DNA from: Larix kaempferi
Lineage: Eukaryota > Streptophyta > Pinopsida > Pinales > Pinaceae
Length of the DNA: 64,000 bases
Assembly (NCBI GenBank): GCA_027924585.1
Contig: BSBM01000637.1
Span: forward strand, 620,001 to 684,000
Direction of reading: 5' to 3'
Shown here: positions 57,690 through 64,000 of the stretch, one piece after another
Layout of the letters: the number at the start of each line of letters is the position of its first letter
How positions within the stretch are numbered: position 1 is the stretch's first letter
Notes under the pieces: model-generated
Database searches by the model: none
Seen by the model: only the letters and a program-made list of their open reading frames with translations
What the model was told of the DNA's origin: nothing
Position numbers and translations under genes: made by a program

Positions 57690-58050
57690 GTATCAACCTG
57701 ATACTCATGATCATACTGATCATCATCATATAGTACATCATCCTGATGCACATCATCATCGCATGATCATACTGATCATTGTCACAGCATCGTCCTGATG
57801 CATATCCTCTGGAGTATCGTCCTAATACTCATCGCATATGACCATCCTGATACTCATCACACATTATCATCTTGATCATCGTCACTGCATCGCCCTGATG
57901 CATGTCATCATACATGATCCAACTGATCATAAAAAGCATCCAAATGATGCATATCAATATACATGGTCCAACTGATCATACAAAGCATCCAACTGATGCA
58001 TATCCAAAGCAGTAACTGGAGCATCATCCTGATGCTCATCACACAGCGCT
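57690..58050. repeat. Degenerate CATCCTGATGCATATC repeats in E
   Basis: Irregular copies built from CATCNTGATGCATATC and ACTGATCATNN. The unit sequence differs from that of D, but the location is the same. Confidence 0.8.
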
Positions 58051-58118
58051 TACATCCACAACCATGGGAAGGATCCTCCTCTCACCATGCTTGGAATGGC
58101 TCCTACAAATGTGTCCCA

Positions 58119-61100
58119 TCACTTCTTCCTCCAAGTATATTCTATCTGAAGAACACCAAGCCTCTCTCTGAAGTACTCAAACTTCACTCTGGCTAGTGGT
58201 TTAGTCAACACATCTGCAATCTGCTCATCCGTCACAACATACAGGAGCTTCACTGCTCCTCTCTGCACCATATCCCTGATATAGTGATATTTGATCTCGA
58301 AGTGCTTCAACCTATCATGGAACACCAGGTTCTCTGACAACTTCACACAACTCTGGTTGTCACAATAGATACAGGTAGCATCCAACAGGATATCAAATAA
58401 CTCAGACAGTAGCTTCCTCAACCATACTGCCTCACAACTAGCCGAACAAGCTGCGACATACTCTGCTTCGGTTGTACTGAGTGCTACGTAGGAATGCTTC
58501 CTGCTAAACCAAGAGATCACACCTGATCCCATACTGAAGCAGCACCCCGAAGTGCTCTTCCTATCTGCAGCACTGCCTACCCAATCCGAATCAACATATC
58601 CCTCCAGGTTAAACATTTGATTCGCATCATACTTGAGCCCATAATCGATTGTACCCTTCAGGTACCTCAGAATATGCTTTATAGCAACCAGGTGAACACC
58701 TCTGGGATCCATCAGGAACTGGCTCAATGTGTTCACTGCAAAGCAAATATCTGGTCTCGTGTTCATCGGGTACATCAAGGACCCAATCATCTGACGATAC
58801 ACCATGACATCAACCGGCTCAAATGAAGTATCACATAGAAGCTTCAGATTTGATTCCATAGGTGTGGTTATGGCCTTGCAGTTCATCATCCCGAACCGCT
58901 TCAGGATCTCTACTGCATACTTCCCTTGTCCAAGGAAGATTCCATCTGCACTCTACCACACCTCCATGCCTAAAAAGTAGTGCATCATTCCCAAGTCCTT
59001 CATCTCGAACTCAGCAGCAAGCTTCCTATTTGTATTGGAAATCAATCTATCCTCACCTGTAACAAACAGGTCATCCACATACAATAGTAATATCACTGTA
59101 TTTCCTTCCTCAACCTTGTAGTAAAGTTTGGAATCTGCTTTACTCTTGGTAAAGCCCAAACTGGATATAAAGCTATCTATCCTACCATACCAAGTACTAG
59201 GAGCTTGCTTCAAGCCATACAAGGCTTTCTTCAACCTGCACACATATGACTCCTTGTCATGTGTCTCAAAACCAAGTGGTTGCTCCACATACACTTCCTC
59301 TTCGACTACACCATTCAAGAAAGTTGTCTTGACATCCATCTGGTGTGTCTTCCATTTCATCACTGCAGCCAGATAAAGTATTGTTCTGATGGAAGTGTAT
59401 CTGGATACAGGAGCAAAAGTCTCTTCATAATCTATTCCCTCCTTCTAGGAGAAGCCACGAGCTACAAACCTTCCCTTGTATTTCTCTATGCTACCATCTT
59501 CAGCATGTTTTATCTTATAGATCCACTTGGAAGTCACAACAAACTTCCCTTTAGGTCTTGGGACCACATCCCAAACATCATTCTTTATGATCGATTGGTA
59601 TTCCTCGACCATGGCATCCTTCCATTCTTTCTTTTCCAATGCTTCTTCATAACTGGAAGGTTCTTTGTTCATAATGTCACAGAGCAAGGAAACATAGCTG
59701 GTGTGTGACCTTGTCCTTTTCTTTTCTCTGTGTTCCTCTTCTGGAATACCATACCTTTTTGCATCTTGGATGAGCTCTTTAGCCCATGCAGTTTTCCTCT
59801 TGTGAGAGTTCTTTTCACGGGGTGGATTTAAAGGTTCTTGTGGATCTTCAACTTCACGATCTTCTTCTGGAATCGCTTCATTCGTAGTGGTGTCTTGAAT
59901 TTTGGTTACCCTTGGTTCTTCATTTTCTTCAATAGGTGTCTTCCTTGATTTGATGTATGCTGAGCCTTCATCAAATGTTACATCCCTGCTTATGTCAATC
60001 TTCCTGAACCCTGGAAAGTAGATTCTATATGCCTTTGAGCTTTCACTGTAACCCACAAAGATGTCCTTCTTTCCTGAAGGATCTAGATTTGTCCTCTTTT
60101 CCTTTGGAATGTGAGTGTATATTGGACAACCAAATATCCTGAGATGGCTAACTTCAGGTTTCTTACTAGAGAAAACTTCTTCTGGTGTCTTGTTGTCAAG
60201 TATCTTGTGAGGTGTTATGTTCTGCACATATACAGTTGTCCTTGTTGCTTCTGCCCATAGGTACATAGGAAGATCCTAGTCATGAAGCATTGCCCATGGT
60301 GCTTCCATGATAGTTTTGTTCTTCCTTTTTGCAACTCCATTCTGTTGTGGATTGTAAGGAGTAGTCAACTCCCTCTTAATCCCTGAATCACTGCATAACT
60401 TCTTAAAGTCTCCTGAAGTGAATTCTCCGCCATTGTCGGATCTAAAGATCTTGATCTTCTTGTCAGTTTGATTTTCTATCAAGGATTTGAAGTCCTTGAA
60501 CTTATCAAACACTTCATCTTTGTTCTTCAAGAAATAAACCCAAGTCTTCCTAGAGAAATCATCAATGAAAGAAACATAGTATACATGCTCACTCAGAAAA
60601 CTAGATGACATTGGACTGCATACATCGAAGTGGATAATTTCCAAGATTCCTTTTGCTTTGCTTTCACTGCTTGGAAATGCCTTCTTTGTGTTCTTTCCTT
60701 TTGCACATCCTTTGCAAATACCTTCATGCTTTGACTGGATTTCAGGAAGACCCTCTACTGCTTTGCTTTCTATTGGAAGTGCTCTATAGTGCACATGAGC
60801 AATCCTTCTATGCCAAAGTTCACTTAGTTCCATGGATTCATGTACCATGGCATGTTCAGGTTTCCCCTTCAACTTGTACAATCCTCCCTCTTTCTCTCCA
60901 ATCACCACTACATCATACAGTGTCTTACCCTTTGGCCACATGAGTACTTGGCCATCTATAAATGCAACTCTCATTCCCTTTGCATCTAAAGATGATATGG
61001 AGAGAAGATTATTCTTGAGTCCAGGTACATATAGAACATCTTGCATCTTAAAAGACTTCCTAGAATCTAACTTGTAGGAGGCTTCACCACTTCCTTTTAT

Positions 61101-61430
61101 AGGATATTTATGGTCATCCCCAAGTTTCACCTTGTGGGGTGACTCATGTTCAGATAGGTCTACAAAGGATTCTTTAAATCCCGTCATGTGTTTGGAAGCC
61201 CCACTATCAATAAGCCAATCATCACATCCATGTGAGATAGTACTTGTGAGAGCAGAGATCAGCACATATTCTTCCTCACTTGAAGAGTCTTCACTTTCTG
61301 CCCTATTTTTCTTCTTGGGAGGTTCATCATCCTCTGCAGCATGAGCATGATGCCTCTTCTTGATGTTCTTCTTCTTGTAATCTTTTCTCTTCTTGGGACA
61401 ATCTAAAGAAAAGTGTCCTTTCTCAAGCAT
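58119..61430 (-). pseudogene. Element E copia pol polyprotein
   Basis: One frame of 3312 bp. Protease WLIDSGASKHM; pre-integrase zinc region LWHRRIAHVHYRAL ... CKGCAKG; integrase IIHFDVCSPM, FRSDNGGEF and NPQQNGVAKRKNKTI, where the expected catalytic Glu of VAER is Lys. RT has QMDVKTTFLNG, CRLKKALYGLKQAPSTW and catalytic YVDD (LLLYVDDLFVTGE). RNase H has GYVDSDWVGSAADRKSTSG and TTEAEYVAA, and it ends at 58119. Stops: TAG at 60276-60278, 59445-59447 and 58953-58955, each where relatives usually have Gln. Confidence 0.95.
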
Positions 61431-62133
61431 CGAACTTGAGAGAGATATTTCTTCTTATGATGGAAGTGAGAATTTTTCTTGTTGTGAGATTTCTCCCTCT
61501 TAAACTTACTTCCCTTAGTGCGTGTTGTGAGGGATTAATATTCACTTCCCATCTTTTCTTCTCGGGACACAATCCTAGCTTCTTCCTATGAATATTCCTC
61601 CCAAAGTCTACTGAAAGAGATCAATTTCTTTCTTGCAAGATTCCTTGGATGAAGGAGTCCCATGACCTAGGTAGGCCATTCAAAGTGGTCATGACAATTT
61701 CTCCATTCTCCACTACTTCATCCACAGCTTCAAGTTGTTGCTTGATTTGAGAGACCTTAGTAAAGTAGGATTGGATGGTCTCTCCATTCTGGATCTTTAC
61801 CCCTTACAATTAGTTCCGCAAGAGTCATCTTATGATTTATGTTCTTTCCTTCCCCGAACAACTTGGTTAAAGAGTCAAACATTTGTTTAGGTGTCTTTAG
61901 GGAAGACACATGGGGAATGAGATGGTCCTTGATAGAATCAGCAATGATTCTCTTGGCTTTAAACAGGTTCTTCTTGTGTAAGGCCTTAGCCTCTTCTCCC
62001 TCTGGAACTGGAACCTCTTCACTTATGTAAGTGTCCAACTCATTCTCTTCTAGGATTAACCCAATCCTATACTTCCAGGTTGTAAATTGTCAGCCCCTTC
62101 AAGCTTATCCTCAAGCTTGATGTGGTGAGACAT
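61431..62133 (-). pseudogene. Element E copia gag
   Basis: Starts MSHHIKLEDKLEGADN at 62133. A one-base frameshift follows; then DTYISEEVPVPEGEEAKALH, KRIIADSIKDHLIPHVSSLK and LTKLFGEGKNINHKM. Downstream the frame shifts again before the zinc-knuckle remnant (KGHFSLDC) that opens pol. Confidence 0.88.
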
Positions 62134-62704
62134 ATTAATGAGAAACTCAAATGGAAATAAAAGATTTAGGTCTTACCACTTGATTTGCTGAAAACTGGAT
62201 CTGGAGTTGGATTATGGTTTGTCAGAGAAACCCAAAAAATTCAAACTTTGAATTTCAAACTTCTGAAAGGATAGAAAGATGCATCTTGCTGAGCTGGTCA
62301 AGCTGGTATACTCATATTTTGAGATCTGCAAAATTTGACCCCTCAAAGTTGCCTTTGAAACTTCCGGATTCACTAGACATGACCCTGAACTAGGGTTTGA
62401 TAAAGCCCACCCTTCTGCCCAACCAAAAATTTCGATCCAATGCTCTAAACTTCGATTTTCTTGAGGAGTATCTAGCCGTGGATTTAGATTCCAAAAATTC
62501 CAACTTTTTTTGAAACCCTAATTTCCCGCAGCTGAGATTAAGTCAAAACTGAAAATGCTCAGAATTGAATTCTGTCTCGACATAAAGATGCACCCTTGCA
62601 AGGAGATTCAATCTAGCCTCCTTCCTTTGATGATATTTGGAGAGAAACCCAAATATTAAGCAGCCCTAGCTTTTGCAACTGCACAGTGTCTTCTTCTTAG
62701 GTCA
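62134..62704 (-). other. Element E leader, non-coding
   Basis: It contains a stretch (GAGAAACCCAAAAAATTCAA, 62223 onward) nearly identical to D at 20557, and a single copy of the segment duplicated in D. Confidence 0.75.
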
Positions 62705-62716
62705 ACTCTAATACCA
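62705..62716 (-). other. Primer-binding site of element E (degenerate)
   Basis: The minus strand reads TGGTATTAGAGT next to the 5' LTR, two changes from the initiator-Met consensus. Confidence 0.8.
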
Positions 62717-63274
62717 TGTTAATTTTTCAATAATTTCATTCCATTATTATTTAGGATCACTAAGAGAATAACATGTACAGCATATCTACAGCATATCAAT
62801 CATAGACACAATAGCAATCACACAAGAGACACAGAGTTTCACCGGGGAAAACCAAGAAGGTGAAAAACCCTACAACTTCCTCAGAGATAAGATAAGCCCC
62901 AATACAAGATCACAAGGATCAAACCCAATAAGAAGTCTCTATCATATGCTCCTCCTCCTCCACATGTGCACCTCTTTCTCACTTAGCTATGCGAGCTTGA
63001 GAAGTGAGTGAATGAATAGAATGAGAGAGGCACACCCTATATTTATACATTGACTTGACCTGCCAATAAACCAACATTGCCGACTTCCTAAGGAAGCCTA
63101 ATAACCCAACCACATGACCTAACTAGGGCTGACTCCACACTGGTGGTCTAATAACCCATCAATACAAATGACGACACTTCCAATCAGAGGAATAATACAT
63201 CTCTGTTGGATATACAATAAAGTACAAATGTATTATACAAGTGAATATCTTCCGAAGTTACAAATACATCAACA
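62717..63274 (-). repeat. 5' LTR of element E (558 bp)
   Basis: It pairs with 56302-56891. It has an extra CAGCATATCTA duplication near 62785. Confidence 0.96.
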
Positions 63275-63279
63275 TCCAG

Positions 63280-64000
63280 ATACTCTACAGTGTGAGATAC
63301 CAAATTTCCACATAGAAGGAGTCATTTTGTCTATGTAAAGGCCAAGTTGGGGATTCATTTATGTAGAATGTTGTTCTGGTGGGGCTCAAGACCTATGATC
63401 TGGTCATGGTAGGTCCTCTTGGTTTTCATTCTAGGAAGTGTTATCTTAGTGGCATTTCTGACTACCCCTTGATGGGTGGAAGTCCCTAGTCATGTCAAGA
63501 TATTTGTACCCTGGGTTGGTGTCCGGTGCTTCTTGGGATGACTCCATTTGGACACATGGCTTATTGGTTCCTAGACACACTCATGTTTGGGTGACTCCAT
63601 GGAGATGGGTAACTCTTTTTGGCCAAATATGGCGATGAAAAACGGAAATTTTACCCATGTATTAAATTGAAGTCCTCGAAACTCATATTTGCCACATGAA
63701 TTTCGACATGCGGTTAAAAAAAGAAATGTAAAGAATTATGTTGGCTTTCCAATGATATTTTTTTTAAATATACCAATGTCATTTATCGTGTCAAATTTTC
63801 ATTTAATGAAACATGTGTGTACTTAAAAATTTGAAGAGCAATTAACAAGTGGTTTGTGTGTGTGCACAATAATTTAATGTTAAAGTAATAATTTAAAAAA
63901 ATGAAATATGTGAACATGATCTAGACAGAATGCACTAGTGCTTACATATTTTTCTTTTAATTTTTCTCGAAAAATTATATTTATTATTATTTTTCGAAAC
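63280..64000. other. No gene seen
   Basis: AT-rich flank of E, without recognisable coding sequence or repeat structure. Confidence 0.5.

Larger units (their letters stand above)
56302..63274 (-). mobile_element. Element E: nearly complete Ty1/copia-type retrotransposon
   Basis: LTRs of 590 and 558 bp, a degenerate PBS, leader, gag, a full pol (protease-integrase-RT-RNase H), a tandem-repeat region, a polypurine tract and the TCCAG duplication are all present. The order is that of Ty1/copia. It is related to element D by its leader, gag start and LTR phrases (GGCCGAC..., CTAATAACCCA). Defects are a gag frameshift region and three TAG stops in pol. Confidence 0.96.

Overview
This window is nuclear DNA of a land plant with a large, repeat-rich genome, probably a seed plant; I cannot place it more closely. 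Nearly everything recognisable is LTR retrotransposon sequence. I recognise no intact host gene, tRNA, rRNA or CRISPR.

Layout: the window is a deep nest. A LINE RNase H relic (from 49122, + strand) was apparently hit by F, a minus-strand chromovirus-like Ty3/gypsy element (40213-49121 plus sequence left of the window). F received B, a plus-strand Tat/Ogre-like Ty3/gypsy element (about 1-40212), and G, a gag-only copia-type element (42923-46459). B's gag was hit by C, a 4.3-kb insert with LTR-like ends (2821-30509, target duplication CAACC). C was hit by A, a 15.6-kb minus-strand Tat/Ogre-like element (6838-30183, duplication TGCCT). A's reverse transcriptase was hit by D, a young non-autonomous copia element (14704-22469, duplication AGATA). 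E, an almost complete copia element (56302-63274, duplication TCCAG), lies separately. Two junctions are proved by the host reading frame continuing across the excised insert: B gag across C, and A RT across D.

The most interesting content is shared by A and B, diverged members of one lineage sitting in opposite orientation. Each has gag, protease, RT, RNase H and integrase, then a second archaeal-type RNase H downstream of integrase. Beyond it, on the opposite strand, is an extra gene resembling the plant mobile domain (PMD) family. In both elements this antisense gene has a TATA box, an untranslated first exon of similar size, an intron ending at or just before the ATG, and a second intron at the same codon and phase. 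It ends tail-to-tail with the second RNase H. In A the antisense gene is far better preserved than gag-pol. A also carries clusters of palindromic GCGCGGTA motifs in its LTRs, its 5' leader and the first intron of the antisense gene.

D and E are related copia elements that keep large tandem-repeat blocks between the polypurine tract and the end of pol. D has almost identical LTRs but no usable gag, protease or integrase, so it was probably mobilised in trans. E's pol is one frame broken by three stops, all CAG-to-TAG type. G has lost pol and keeps gag plus an unrecognised 215-residue membrane-type ORF. The stretches 49660-56296 and 63280-64000 hold only relics and unassigned AT-rich DNA.
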